From Bacteroidales bacterium (GTDB lineage: Bacteria; Bacteroidota; Bacteroidia; Bacteroidales; Paludibacteraceae): a stretch of DNA of 16,998 nt. The stretch covers positions 1 to 16,998 of the forward strand of contig CAAFZS010000019.1 of NCBI GenBank assembly GCA_900767595.1, read 5' to 3'. A model generated the notes under the pieces. It made no database searches and was not told the DNA's origin. It saw only the letters and a program-made list of their open reading frames with translations. This document shows positions 6,490-15,233 of the stretch, piece after piece. The position numbers were made by a program, and so were the translations under genes. The stretch's first letter is position 1, and each line of letters opens with the position of its first letter.

Positions 6490-9366
6490 TTATTGCTGAA
6501 TACCTAAAAGATTATACACGTGTTTATTTTTGATAATCAATATCTGCCCATCGCGATAGGTCTTCTTAACGTTTTCGGCAGGTGTCTTCACGTTATAAAG
6601 AGCCGTTGGTTCGGTCTGAGCCTTGATTTTCACATCATCAACACCAAAACCCTGTTCCTTACCATTGTTATAAGGATTCGTCCAACGCAAAAGGATGCAC
6701 TCACGCGGTTCGAGAATAACCGGTAAGGTTGCCTTAACGGTCTTACGGTTATTGGCATTATTACCATCCACCGCAGTATTCGTACCGGAAGCGATGAGGG
6801 TAGATGGGGTTGAGAAGTTCAGTTTAGTAAACGGAATCATCGGCAACCCACCCACCCATTTGGTGCGGTCACGCAGAGCGCTGATATCGGGGTTGACAAG
6901 GTAATCAAACGTCATGGTGTGGGCTGCTGTGGATTCCATTACTCGCCAAACCTCGCCCGTATATTCGATATCTAACGAAGTTATGCGTTCTTGGGTATTA
7001 TTCTCTATCACCACCCCGACTGCGATACCCCTATCCGTATTACCCGGTTGCAAACCGATGCAACGTTCCGTCTTATTTTTGTTGGCTACCGAAGGGTCTC
7101 CTTCACCATAATTATACAATCCGGAGGAAGAATGCGAGCCGTTACCGATACGGTAATAGTTAAACGTAGCAAATTTAGAACCCGTCGTTCCGCCGGTGGT
7201 CGCATACCAACCCAAAGGATAGTGCCCCTGTACAAAGGTGCCCTTAGCCAAATCCGCCTTAAAGTGGTTCGGATAAGCAAAGAGTCCGTTAAAGTCTTGT
7301 TCATAGACCCAAGCAGTATCCTGATCCGCAAACTCCGCCGTCATGATATTATGGGTGACGGGTCCGCGATAGACATACCCCCAGCGGTCAACGACCTCGA
7401 CCTCCATATACGCATTGGGGTCTTTGGGTTGATAGCGGAACATGTGCCCTCCGGACATAACATAACCCGGATTCTTACTGGCTATCGTACCTCCATCGGA
7501 GCCCGGGTAGTTCGGACGTTTATCTCCGTCTTCCTGCATAATATCAAAAGCGATAGGATCGGTTCCTGAGTATTTCTTCATCTCACTCTTCTCTCCATTC
7601 TCATAGATATAGACTTGCCAATCCTTCTCGTAGCCCCACACCGTTGCACGCACTTGATCGGACATGTGGTCAGAAGCGATATTGCCCGGAGCGTATGCGC
7701 GGAACTGGAAATTACGATCAAAACCGGTGGATTTGTAGTAATAGTCCGTATATCCCTTAGGACCGGCTTGCATCACTTCGTAACCGTTAGGTGTTCCGTC
7801 GCCACAGATGTTTGCCGCCCAAAAAGCGCCCTTTACTGCGCCAAGGTTCAGTTCTCTTAAGAACTCCGAATGGTAGTAAGTATGCGGGTTATGGGTATGA
7901 CCTGAGATGATATATTGGGTTACATTGCCTTTATTTAATAATTCCTTTAACTCAGGCATGAGACTGGTATAACTGGACGAGAAAGAGGCATGACAGAAGA
8001 CAACGATAGGAGTTCCTTCGGGAACGAGTTCCAAATCTTGTCTAAGCCATTCCATTTGATATTCCGGCATCACATACTTATATCCTTTCTCGCCCCCACA
8101 ACCGGTGTAGTAGATATTATCGAGAGAGATATAATGGATGGTACCGATATTATAGCTATAATAAGTAGGACCAAAGACGGCAGTATAAAGATCATCAGCA
8201 AGGCGTTCTTGTTCGGCTTCGCCCACACATTTGGCTTTGCAGTTATGATCATGGTTTCCGATAGTCATAAGACAAGGGACTCCGAGGGAAGCCATATTCT
8301 TTTTTTGCGTTTCAAAAGCATTGTACCAGTCCCATACCACATCCCCTACGATACTGGTATAGATTTTTGTGTCCTTTGGATAGGACGCTATCAGTTCTTT
8401 CATATCCTTGAGCGATTCCTCGCGGTAGCGCCAAACATTGTAATTATCCAACACTTGCGGATCAGAAATAACCAGCATCACATGTGTTGAGTCGGCTTTA
8501 CCGCCATCGGCTTGACGATTGAGCGTAAAGTCCACGCGCTGGTCTCCAAAAAGAGTAACCGGAGCATACATGTGAGGAAAACCTATCTCATCAAGCGGAA
8601 TATCGTAACCACCGGGTACGATAACAGATACAAACTCAGAAAAGTTATTGAGTTCTATGCTATAAAAACCCTTCTCGTCCGTTTTAACAATGGTAAAGCC
8701 ATCACTTAGGGCAGCCGAGACGGGTTGATTATTTTGGTCTAAGACGTAGCCATGCACCTGAGGACCGGCAGGCTCATCTTCTAACATCGTCAGTTTTAAA
8801 TCATTGAAAACAAACCGGCCTCTATTCACACTGACCGAACCGGTATATTGAGTCCGGTTTTCGATACGAATGGTAAAATCTCCTTCGATATTAAGGTCGT
8901 TTAATTCATAGTAAAAGGGGGTTGAATCGGGTGCGGTATAGGTAGGACGAGCCGCTTGCTTAATCTCACCCACCAGCACATCGTTCACTAAAATAGCAAT
9001 ATCATAGTTGGTTATCTCTGCTTCGTTGCCCCCTTGTTTCCAAGAGAAAGAAAGGGATTTCAGTCCGCCCGACAACGGATAGACATTGGTCAGATAACCA
9101 TAGTCACACTCTTCATTGTTTTTACGCGCACGCAGGTACATACAAGAGTCTTGGGCTCCAAAACACTCGTGGTTTCCCCCACCCAACCAATATTTCCATT
9201 TCACACTTTTTTCGCCGGTAAACACCTGAGGCGTATTAGGAGTGGATGACGGACAGATGATTTTATGCGCCAAGTCTTTGGACGCAAAAGTCTCTACAAA
9301 AGACCACTCTGCCATAGCACTTAAGCAGCAAACAAAAGACAAACAAACAAGAAAAATGCGACGCAT
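6490..9366 (-). CDS. Large secreted calcineurin-like metallophosphoesterase, multidomain
   Basis: The product has 958 residues. Residues 1-19 are a signal peptide (ending SAMA). Residues about 20-198 are an N-terminal beta domain. Residues 203-290 match the calcineurin-associated N-terminal domain (VHGYVLDQNNQPVSAALSDG). Residues 296-500 are the catalytic core: SDPQ (D302, Q304), GD342, GNHD (370-373), FCH459 and GHTH (H490, H492). Residues about 505-675 are the calcineurin-associated C-terminal domain. Residues about 685-920 form a beta-sandwich (TERCIGLQPGNTDRGIAVG, ITSLDIEYTGEVWR) of a kind seen next to secreted nucleases and phosphatases. The last 25 residues are the shared tail (RDGQILIIKNKHVYNLLG). 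It should hydrolyse a phosphomono- or diester with a two-metal centre outside the cytoplasm. The first motif is D-x-Q rather than the usual D-x-H. It is much longer than the usual three-domain form. Confidence 0.9.
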   Translation of the reverse strand: MRRIFLVCLSFVCCLSAMAEWSFVETFASKDLAHKIICPSSTPNTPQVFTGEKSVKWKYWLGGGNHECFGAQDSCMYLRARKNNEECDYGYLTNVYPLSGGLKSLSFSWKQGGNEAEITNYDIAILVNDVLVGEIKQAARPTYTAPDSTPFYYELNDLNIEGDFTIRIENRTQYTGSVSVNRGRFVFNDLKLTMLEDEPAGPQVHGYVLDQNNQPVSAALSDGFTIVKTDEKGFYSIELNNFSEFVSVIVPGGYDIPLDEIGFPHMYAPVTLFGDQRVDFTLNRQADGGKADSTHVMLVISDPQVLDNYNVWRYREESLKDMKELIASYPKDTKIYTSIVGDVVWDWYNAFETQKKNMASLGVPCLMTIGNHDHNCKAKCVGEAEQERLADDLYTAVFGPTYYSYNIGTIHYISLDNIYYTGCGGEKGYKYVMPEYQMEWLRQDLELVPEGTPIVVFCHASFSSSYTSLMPELKELLNKGNVTQYIISGHTHNPHTYYHSEFLRELNLGAVKGAFWAANICGDGTPNGYEVMQAGPKGYTDYYYKSTGFDRNFQFRAYAPGNIASDHMSDQVRATVWGYEKDWQVYIYENGEKSEMKKYSGTDPIAFDIMQEDGDKRPNYPGSDGGTIASKNPGYVMSGGHMFRYQPKDPNAYMEVEVVDRWGYVYRGPVTHNIMTAEFADQDTAWVYEQDFNGLFAYPNHFKADLAKGTFVQGHYPLGWYATTGGTTGSKFATFNYYRIGNGSHSSSGLYNYGEGDPSVANKNKTERCIGLQPGNTDRGIAVGVVIENNTQERITSLDIEYTGEVWRVMESTAAHTMTFDYLVNPDISALRDRTKWVGGLPMIPFTKLNFSTPSTLIASGTNTAVDGNNANNRKTVKATLPVILEPRECILLRWTNPYNNGKEQGFGVDDVKIKAQTEPTALYNVKTPAENVKKTYRDGQILIIKNKHVYNLLGIQQ

Positions 9367-9409
9367 AATAAAATAATAATGAAGTATAGGGTATAAACAA
9401 AGGTTAAGA

Positions 9410-9448
9410 ATAATCAGGACACCCTGACAGGCAGGATGTCCTGATTAT
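9410..9448 (-). repeat. 12-bp perfect inverted repeat between operon genes
   Basis: Arms 9410-9421 and 9437-9448 pair perfectly over 12 bp (core AATCAGGACA / TGTCCTGATT) around a 15-nt loop. It lies just after the stop codon of the small secreted protein and 44 bp before the phosphoesterase start. No run of U follows the stem on the transcribed strand, so a strong intrinsic terminator is unlikely. A partial terminator, mRNA 3'-end stabiliser or processing site that lowers expression after the SusCD part is inferred. Confidence 0.6.
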
Positions 9449-9456
9449 AGACAGAT

Positions 9457-10098
9457 TTAGAAACCTAACATATTGATTTCTTTCTCGTCCTTCTGGATAA
9501 ATATCATACCGTCACGAACGATCTTTTTGTTCTTCAAGTCAACACCAAGTACGCGTTTCAAACCGGTTCCATTGATGGTATATTCAATGAAGAAACGTTG
9601 GATACGTAATTGTGCAGACGTCTTGCAAGAAGGATCTTTATCGGGGTCATTGCTGGTACCGGCATACAGGATAACAGAATCTACGGGTTCAGCAAACACG
9701 AGGACAGAGTCAGAAGCGATAGAGTCAGTGAGACCAACACCGGGAACGGTGCTCAACAGACCACCGCCTTTAGCATAAGATGCTCCATACTGAGTGAAGG
9801 ACACCTTGTTGATCTTTGCACCTTCGGCAGCGATCCAGAACTTACCTTCGCCCTCACCACGAGCGCGATAAACACGCCAGTCACCGATAGACTTGTCGGT
9901 CTCATAGAATACACCATTGTCACCTCCGGTAGTACCGCAAGAGATGTACTCGTCAAATTCGAAGGTAGGATAAGCAGTACCGCTAACCCACTCTTGATCT
10001 ACTGCGAGTTCGTCATTTACCCAAGTGTTGATGATCTCTTGAGAGAACATCGTTGCGCTGCAAACTAAAGCAGCCACAAAAAGAAAAGTTTTTTTCAT
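9457..10098 (-). CDS. Small secreted beta-rich protein of unknown function, SusCD-associated
   Basis: The product has 213 residues. Residues 1-19 are a signal peptide (MKKTFLFVAALVCSATMFS before QE); the Cys at 13 is not in a proper lipobox, so it is probably not a lipoprotein. Residues about 45-175 read as one beta-sandwich with the pattern AAEGAKINKVSFTQYG and a closing LRIQRFFIEYTI, typical of binding modules in secreted Bacteroidales proteins. Residues 194-211 (RDGMIFIQKDEKEINMLG) are a tail shared with the phosphoesterase. It starts 30 bp after SusD, the place where SusE/SusF-like surface binding proteins are often found, so a substrate-binding accessory role is inferred from position only. 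No enzyme motif was seen and no named family was recognised. Confidence 0.8.
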   Translation of the reverse strand: MKKTFLFVAALVCSATMFSQEIINTWVNDELAVDQEWVSGTAYPTFEFDEYISCGTTGGDNGVFYETDKSIGDWRVYRARGEGEGKFWIAAEGAKINKVSFTQYGASYAKGGGLLSTVPGVGLTDSIASDSVLVFAEPVDSVILYAGTSNDPDKDPSCKTSAQLRIQRFFIEYTINGTGLKRVLGVDLKNKKIVRDGMIFIQKDEKEINMLGF

Positions 10099-10124
10099 TG
10101 TTTTAAAAAATTTAAATGGTTAAT
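10099..10124 (-). promoter_or_regulatory. AT-rich translation leader with an ATTAACCA box
   Basis: ATTAACCATTTAAA lies with its TTAACC box 19 nt upstream of ATG 10098, almost the same as the leader at 1790-1816. There is no Shine-Dalgarno sequence. Its presence inside an operon, between SusD and the next gene, argues for a translation role rather than a promoter. Confidence 0.3.
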
Positions 10125-10128
10125 TTAT

Positions 10129-11643
10129 TTAATGCGAGGTATAACCCTCGTTTTGTCCTAAATTCGGATTGAGGTATGTCTCATTATAAGGAATGGGCAG
10201 AAGTGCCTCATAAGGCTTAAAGTCCGAGAACTTAGTAGGTTCTGCAAAATCTACTACCTTGATGCTGCGCATATAGGTTGCCAGATCATCATGGTTAGGA
10301 TAGAGACGTTGGAGATCAAACCAGCGAATATTCTCAAAGCACAGTTCAAGACGGCGCTCATGGAAAATGGCTGCGCGCAAATCCGAATATTGAGCAGCAT
10401 ATTTAGCATCCCGGAGAGAAGTGTTATAATCGGCAAGATTATTGCCGGGACGAGTACGAACCTTATTCAGATACGCAATCGCATTATCGCGTTGACCATC
10501 ACGCTCATAGGCTTCGGCTAACATCAGATAAACATCCGCAAAACGCAGTTCGTACCAATCGTTGCCGCCATATCCCACCATATTGGATTTATCCGTATAT
10601 TTCTTGGTGTAATATTGCGTGGTACCGCCCTTCTTGTTGACATAACTTGCTATACCGATATCCCAGCGTCCGTCCTTAGCCTCTTGCGCATCGAACTCAT
10701 TATGGAGGTTGGGTTCGCCAATGTTAAAGCCACGTCCGGAAGCCATAGACGTTTGTCCGGACTTGATTTGGAAATAACCGGCAAAGGGACTACTTTGTGA
10801 CTCCGTAGCTTTATATTGGACGGCAAAGATAATCTCGGCGTTTTGTTTTTTCTCCACATTGAAGACATCTGCGAAGGGAATCGTCAGTTCCTTATACCCA
10901 CCCATCTCTTCCGCTTGCTTCAAAGCCGTGATGGCGTCCTTGTAAGCTTCGGTATGGTTCAGTGTGGCTGCATATTGCAAATACACACGACCAAGGAGTG
11001 CATAAACAGCCGTCTTCGACGCGTGACCGTACATATTACTACCCGGAGCATAAACATTGGACATACCGCCATTCGTGGTAATCGATTTCAAATCGTCAAT
11101 AATGAACTGATACACATCTTCCTCTGAGTCGCGTATAGCCTTAGCTGCCTCTGCCGAAGAGGAAACCACATGGTCTAATTTGGTAACCGGTCCCCATAGG
11201 CGCACGAGATAGAAATGGGCTAAAGCACGCATAAACTTTGCTTCACCCTCTATCCTGTTTTTCTCGTTCTCATCAACCCATTTGATGTCATTAACATGTT
11301 GAATGGTCAGGTTGGCACGATGGATGGTTTGATAGAGATTGGTATATAAATCATACACAATCTTATTTGAACTCATCACATTGTGATTAACAAAAGAGGA
11401 ATACATTCCGCTACTGGAAGAACCTGCGGTTGTGGTAGCGTTATCCGACTTCATTTCGGTAACAAAGAACATATTTTTGTTCGCTTCGCGGAAGGCTTCG
11501 TATGAGGAAGCCAACAGGCTTTCCATATCCTCCGGAGTCTTGTAGAACTTACTTTCATCAAAAGCATCGGGATCCGACATATTGAGGAAATTACAAGAAC
11601 TCAGAGTTGCTATGGCAGCCACGAATAATAGAATCTTTTTCAT
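10129..11643 (-). CDS. SusD/RagB family surface lipoprotein
   Basis: The product has 504 residues, typical for the family. The signal peptide ends in a lipobox LSSC with C17 as the lipidated residue, so the protein is membrane-anchored and probably surface-exposed. Family landmarks are the TPR-like helices (GEAKFMRALAHFYLVRLWGP; ADVYLMLAEAYERDGQRDNA), ERRLELCFENIRWFDLQRL, and the C-terminal LLPIPYNETYLNPNLGQNEGY, the last one starting near residue 480. SusD proteins cap the SusC channel and help bind and deliver oligomeric substrates. It follows SusC by 49 bp, the usual pairing. The ligand cannot be read from the sequence; the neighbouring phosphoesterase and organophosphate antiporter suggest a phosphorylated one. 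Confidence 0.95.
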   Translation of the reverse strand: MKKILLFVAAIATLSSCNFLNMSDPDAFDESKFYKTPEDMESLLASSYEAFREANKNMFFVTEMKSDNATTTAGSSSSGMYSSFVNHNVMSSNKIVYDLYTNLYQTIHRANLTIQHVNDIKWVDENEKNRIEGEAKFMRALAHFYLVRLWGPVTKLDHVVSSSAEAAKAIRDSEEDVYQFIIDDLKSITTNGGMSNVYAPGSNMYGHASKTAVYALLGRVYLQYAATLNHTEAYKDAITALKQAEEMGGYKELTIPFADVFNVEKKQNAEIIFAVQYKATESQSSPFAGYFQIKSGQTSMASGRGFNIGEPNLHNEFDAQEAKDGRWDIGIASYVNKKGGTTQYYTKKYTDKSNMVGYGGNDWYELRFADVYLMLAEAYERDGQRDNAIAYLNKVRTRPGNNLADYNTSLRDAKYAAQYSDLRAAIFHERRLELCFENIRWFDLQRLYPNHDDLATYMRSIKVVDFAEPTKFSDFKPYEALLPIPYNETYLNPNLGQNEGYTSH

Positions 11644-11651
11644 ATTAGTCG

Positions 11652-11675
11652 TTAGTTTTTAGTTATTAGTTTTTA
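11652..11675 (-). repeat. Tandem 10-bp direct repeat in the SusC-SusD gap
   Basis: TAAAAACTAA (minus strand) occurs twice with a 4-nt spacer, 11675-11666 and 11661-11652, just upstream of the SusD start at 11643. It is an AT-rich, SD-less leader; a role in SusD translation or mRNA processing is possible but unproven. Confidence 0.35.
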
Positions 11676-11692
11676 AGCGATAGTAAGGTTTG

Positions 11693-14600
11693 TCAGAAAG
11701 TGAGTTTGATACCCCCGCTAAATGAACGGGCTAACGGATAAGTACCAAAGTCGATACCGGGAGCGGTGACACTCGCATTGTAATCCACATCGGGGTTATA
11801 ACCATTGTATTTCGTAATAGTAAACACATTATCTACAGAGAAATACAGGTTGAAACGCTCCAAGTGAATCTTCTTGAAGAAGTCATTGTCCGGAATCGTA
11901 TAACTGAGCATCAAGTTCGTCATACGCAGGAAGGAAGCATCTTCCATCATATAGGTTGAGAACTTTGTATTGAGGTTCTTTTGGCTTCGGTTAGCACGGA
12001 AGAATGTGTTCTCATCCACTTGCTCAACATTACCATAGCGGTTATTGGCGATGACTAATGTATTGCATCCTCCTTCCATGTTACAATTATAGTAGCGAGA
12101 GAAGTTGATAACCTTATTGCCATAACTACCATCGAACGAAGCACTCAAGCATAGACCTTTCCAACTCAACGAAGTATTGAATCCGTAAGAGAACTTAGGA
12201 TAGTTATCACCGATGATATCGCGGTCGTCTTCGGTAATCTTACCGTCACCATTGACATCTTTCCACTTCACATCACCGGCATATACATTCGCATAATCAT
12301 TAACGGCAGGGCCCTGACGGGTATAACCCTCTTCAAAGTTTCCATTCTTATCAAGATGTTTCTTATCCTCTTTAATAAGAGCATAGTCCGCTTCGGTAAT
12401 CAAACCTTCGCTCACCATACCATAGAACGAGCCAATAGGCGCTCCGTTGCGCGTGACGTGCGTGATTTGTTTACGTTGACCGGCGATAAGAATTTCGTCC
12501 TCCAAACCCTCAACATGGTTGCGGTTGAGCGAGAAGTTAACACCTACTGTCCATTTCCAGTCTTTGGTTTGAACCGGCACAGCATCAATAAGGAAGTCAC
12601 CTCCTTGGTTATATACTTTACCATTCTTAAGGTTCGTCCACATCTTGGTTTCACCCATCGTAGCGGAAGTGGTTGTCTGATAGAGCAAGTCGGAAGTAAC
12701 AGAATAGTAATAGTTCATCACCAAATTAATACGTCCGCTCAAGAACGTCATATCGGCACCGATGTTCGTTTGGCTGGTTTTTTCCCAACCCAAATTAGAG
12801 TCCGCTGCCACCGGATAATAGGTTACATAATCATTCCCTCCAAACAAATACGAACCGGAGGTCATCAATGCCAGGTGGTTATAGTTACCAATATTATTAT
12901 TGCCGCTCAAGCCCCACGAAGCACGCAGTTTGGCGGTTACATAACGTTGCGCATCCACAGCCCAAGACTCGTTGGTGATGTTCCAACCGGCACTTACGGA
13001 CGGGAAGAAGCCCCAACGGTTGGTCGCACCAAAACGAGAGCAACCATCCCCACGAACGGTCAAGGAAATGGTATAACGTTTGTCATAATTATACATCGCA
13101 CGTGCAAATACAGACATCAAAGACCATCCGAACAAGTCGCTCACAGCAGAAGTACCATTCTCATCCGATTCGGTAGGTTGCGCAGCAGCGAGTGTTCCGA
13201 TACGGTCATCGGTATAAGCACCCAAAACAGATTTTGCATCAATGTTATTGTACATCTTACGTTGCATAGAATAACCGAGCACCGCATTAACCGTATGTTT
13301 CTCTTTTATCGTCTTGTTGTAGTTCAACGTTGCCTCCAATAGCCAATCGGTATTGAAGTCACGATAGTCTTTGCATACCACTTGTTCATTCTTTGGATCA
13401 CCGGGAGCATAATTGCTCTGACCTAAAGATAAGGGACGATAGAGGTTATAAATCTGGTCTGCAATCTGCATACCCAAATCCACTTTGGCGAAGAAACCAT
13501 CAAGGAAAGTGTATTGCGCATAGGCATTAATGCCAAAACGGGCTTTGGTATTATACTCCTTACGCTCATTGGCAAGTGCAACAGGGTTCTCTCCACCGAA
13601 GCACATATAAGGCATTGGGCTGCTTTCACCGTTCTTATAACTAATTCCCACCGCATAAGAGCCATCTTCATTACGTACGGGATAAGTAGGAGGCATACAA
13701 AGAGCATTCAAGACAATACCGTCATTGAAGGCCAAGCCATCCGTGCGAACCACCCGCTCCTTAACATAGTACATATTTGTACTGACACCTACAGTAAAAT
13801 GTTTGCTCACATCAAAGTCCATATTCAAACGCGAAGTGATACGTTGGTGATTACCCGGAGCAATGATACCATCTTGGTTCAAGTAACCGAGCGAGAACAT
13901 AAAACGAGACTTATCCCGACCGCCACTCACGCTGAAATCAACCTTATGCATTGGAGCATTATGGAACAGTTCGTCCTGCCAATCGGTATCGTAGTTACTG
14001 TTCACAATGTCGGGACAAAGCAGATACATAGAACCGCTTTCCGGGACACCTCTCGCGATACGTTGGTCATTATTATCGTTGCGAGAATACTGCCAAGCTT
14101 CTTCTTCGGTATATAAATATTCTCCATCACCATCCTTCCTGTTACGCAGCCAATCAAAATAAGCATTATTATAACCATCTTGGTGCAACTTCTTAAAATC
14201 TTCTGCATTCATCACTTGAACTTTCTTTTGAAGTTGCTGCATCGAGAACTGATAGTCCACATTAACATTGAGTTTACCCTTCTCTCCACGTTTGGTTGTG
14301 ATAAGAACGACACCACCCGCAGCACGGCTACCATAGATAGCAGCCGAAGCGGCATCTTTCAAGATTTCAATCGATTGTACATCACTGGGATTGATATATT
14401 GATCCTTCGAAGCAGGATAACCATCAACAACATACAGCGGTTCCACATCTCCATAAACAGAGTTCACACCACGAATATGAATCGTAGCCGACGAACCCGG
14501 AGCACCACTCGTTTGCTTAATCTCCACACCGGGGGTATGACCGATAAGGGCTTGCTCAAGGGAAGGAACCGTCTGGTTCATTTCCTCTGTCTTGACAGAA

Positions 14601-15187
14601 GCAATAGCACCCGTTAAATCACTCTTGCGAACAGCACCATAACCGATAACTACCACTTCTTCTAACACTTCAGTATCCTCTTTGAGAATAACTTTCATGT
14701 TCTGATTAGGTTGGAGTTCTTGCGACTTAAATCCTACATACGAAAACACAAGCACATCATCTTCCATAGCGGGAAGGGAGAAGTTACCGTCAAAATCGGT
14801 AATCGTACCATCGCTTGTACCTTTTACAGCGACAGTGGCACCGATGACAGGATCGCCTTTGGCATCAACAACAACACCTTTAGCTTGCACTTTAATGGAT
14901 GACTTGGCATTCAGCAGCACCGATGTACCTTCCACCTTATAGACGATGTTCGTGTTTACGAACAACCGGTCCAAAACAGAGGTTACAGGCTCATCTAAAG
15001 CTTGAACACTCACTTTTTGATTAGGATTGACAATGGGCTGAGCATAAGAGATAGTCCAGCCTGTCTGCTTCTCAATGGAAGCGAACACTGTCTTGAGAGG
15101 AACATTTGTGTAGTCTAATGTCACATTCTGCGCCATCACCACTACGGCAAACATCAACACCCCAAATACAGAAAGCAGTTTTTTCAT
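11693..15187 (-). CDS. SusC/RagA family TonB-dependent outer-membrane transporter with STN domain
   Basis: The start is set at ATG 15187, giving 1164 residues. The frame is open to 15340, but the extra 51 residues overlap the FecR gene and precede a clear signal peptide (MKKLLSVFGVLMFAVVVMA). Residues 21-95 are an STN domain, used in transporters that signal to FecR-type regulators. Residues 99-168 are a carboxypeptidase-D-like domain (GVVVDAKGDPVIGATV). EEVVVIGYGAVRKSDLTGAI (176-195) covers the TonB-box/plug junction, the plug runs to about 300 (DAASAAIYGSRAAGGVVLIT), and the rest is the beta-barrel ending in a terminal Phe (GGIKLTF). It moves the substrate into the periplasm with TonB energy. 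The STN domain and the sigma/anti-sigma genes directly upstream imply that substrate binding induces the operon. Confidence 0.95.
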   Translation of the reverse strand: MKKLLSVFGVLMFAVVVMAQNVTLDYTNVPLKTVFASIEKQTGWTISYAQPIVNPNQKVSVQALDEPVTSVLDRLFVNTNIVYKVEGTSVLLNAKSSIKVQAKGVVVDAKGDPVIGATVAVKGTSDGTITDFDGNFSLPAMEDDVLVFSYVGFKSQELQPNQNMKVILKEDTEVLEEVVVIGYGAVRKSDLTGAIASVKTEEMNQTVPSLEQALIGHTPGVEIKQTSGAPGSSATIHIRGVNSVYGDVEPLYVVDGYPASKDQYINPSDVQSIEILKDAASAAIYGSRAAGGVVLITTKRGEKGKLNVNVDYQFSMQQLQKKVQVMNAEDFKKLHQDGYNNAYFDWLRNRKDGDGEYLYTEEEAWQYSRNDNNDQRIARGVPESGSMYLLCPDIVNSNYDTDWQDELFHNAPMHKVDFSVSGGRDKSRFMFSLGYLNQDGIIAPGNHQRITSRLNMDFDVSKHFTVGVSTNMYYVKERVVRTDGLAFNDGIVLNALCMPPTYPVRNEDGSYAVGISYKNGESSPMPYMCFGGENPVALANERKEYNTKARFGINAYAQYTFLDGFFAKVDLGMQIADQIYNLYRPLSLGQSNYAPGDPKNEQVVCKDYRDFNTDWLLEATLNYNKTIKEKHTVNAVLGYSMQRKMYNNIDAKSVLGAYTDDRIGTLAAAQPTESDENGTSAVSDLFGWSLMSVFARAMYNYDKRYTISLTVRGDGCSRFGATNRWGFFPSVSAGWNITNESWAVDAQRYVTAKLRASWGLSGNNNIGNYNHLALMTSGSYLFGGNDYVTYYPVAADSNLGWEKTSQTNIGADMTFLSGRINLVMNYYYSVTSDLLYQTTTSATMGETKMWTNLKNGKVYNQGGDFLIDAVPVQTKDWKWTVGVNFSLNRNHVEGLEDEILIAGQRKQITHVTRNGAPIGSFYGMVSEGLITEADYALIKEDKKHLDKNGNFEEGYTRQGPAVNDYANVYAGDVKWKDVNGDGKITEDDRDIIGDNYPKFSYGFNTSLSWKGLCLSASFDGSYGNKVINFSRYYNCNMEGGCNTLVIANNRYGNVEQVDENTFFRANRSQKNLNTKFSTYMMEDASFLRMTNLMLSYTIPDNDFFKKIHLERFNLYFSVDNVFTITKYNGYNPDVDYNASVTAPGIDFGTYPLARSFSGGIKLTF

Positions 15188-15233
15188 GTTTGTAATAATG
15201 TTAATTGGATTTTTATTAATATATTGGTATCTA

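Noticed and set aside
7990..8490. 166-codon plus-strand frame in the phosphoesterase gene
   Set aside because: It is antisense to the conserved catalytic core; a shadow.
12356..13342. 328-codon open frame on the plus strand inside the SusC gene
   Set aside because: It is the reverse-strand shadow of the SusC barrel; its product shows no domain, signal or leader of its own.
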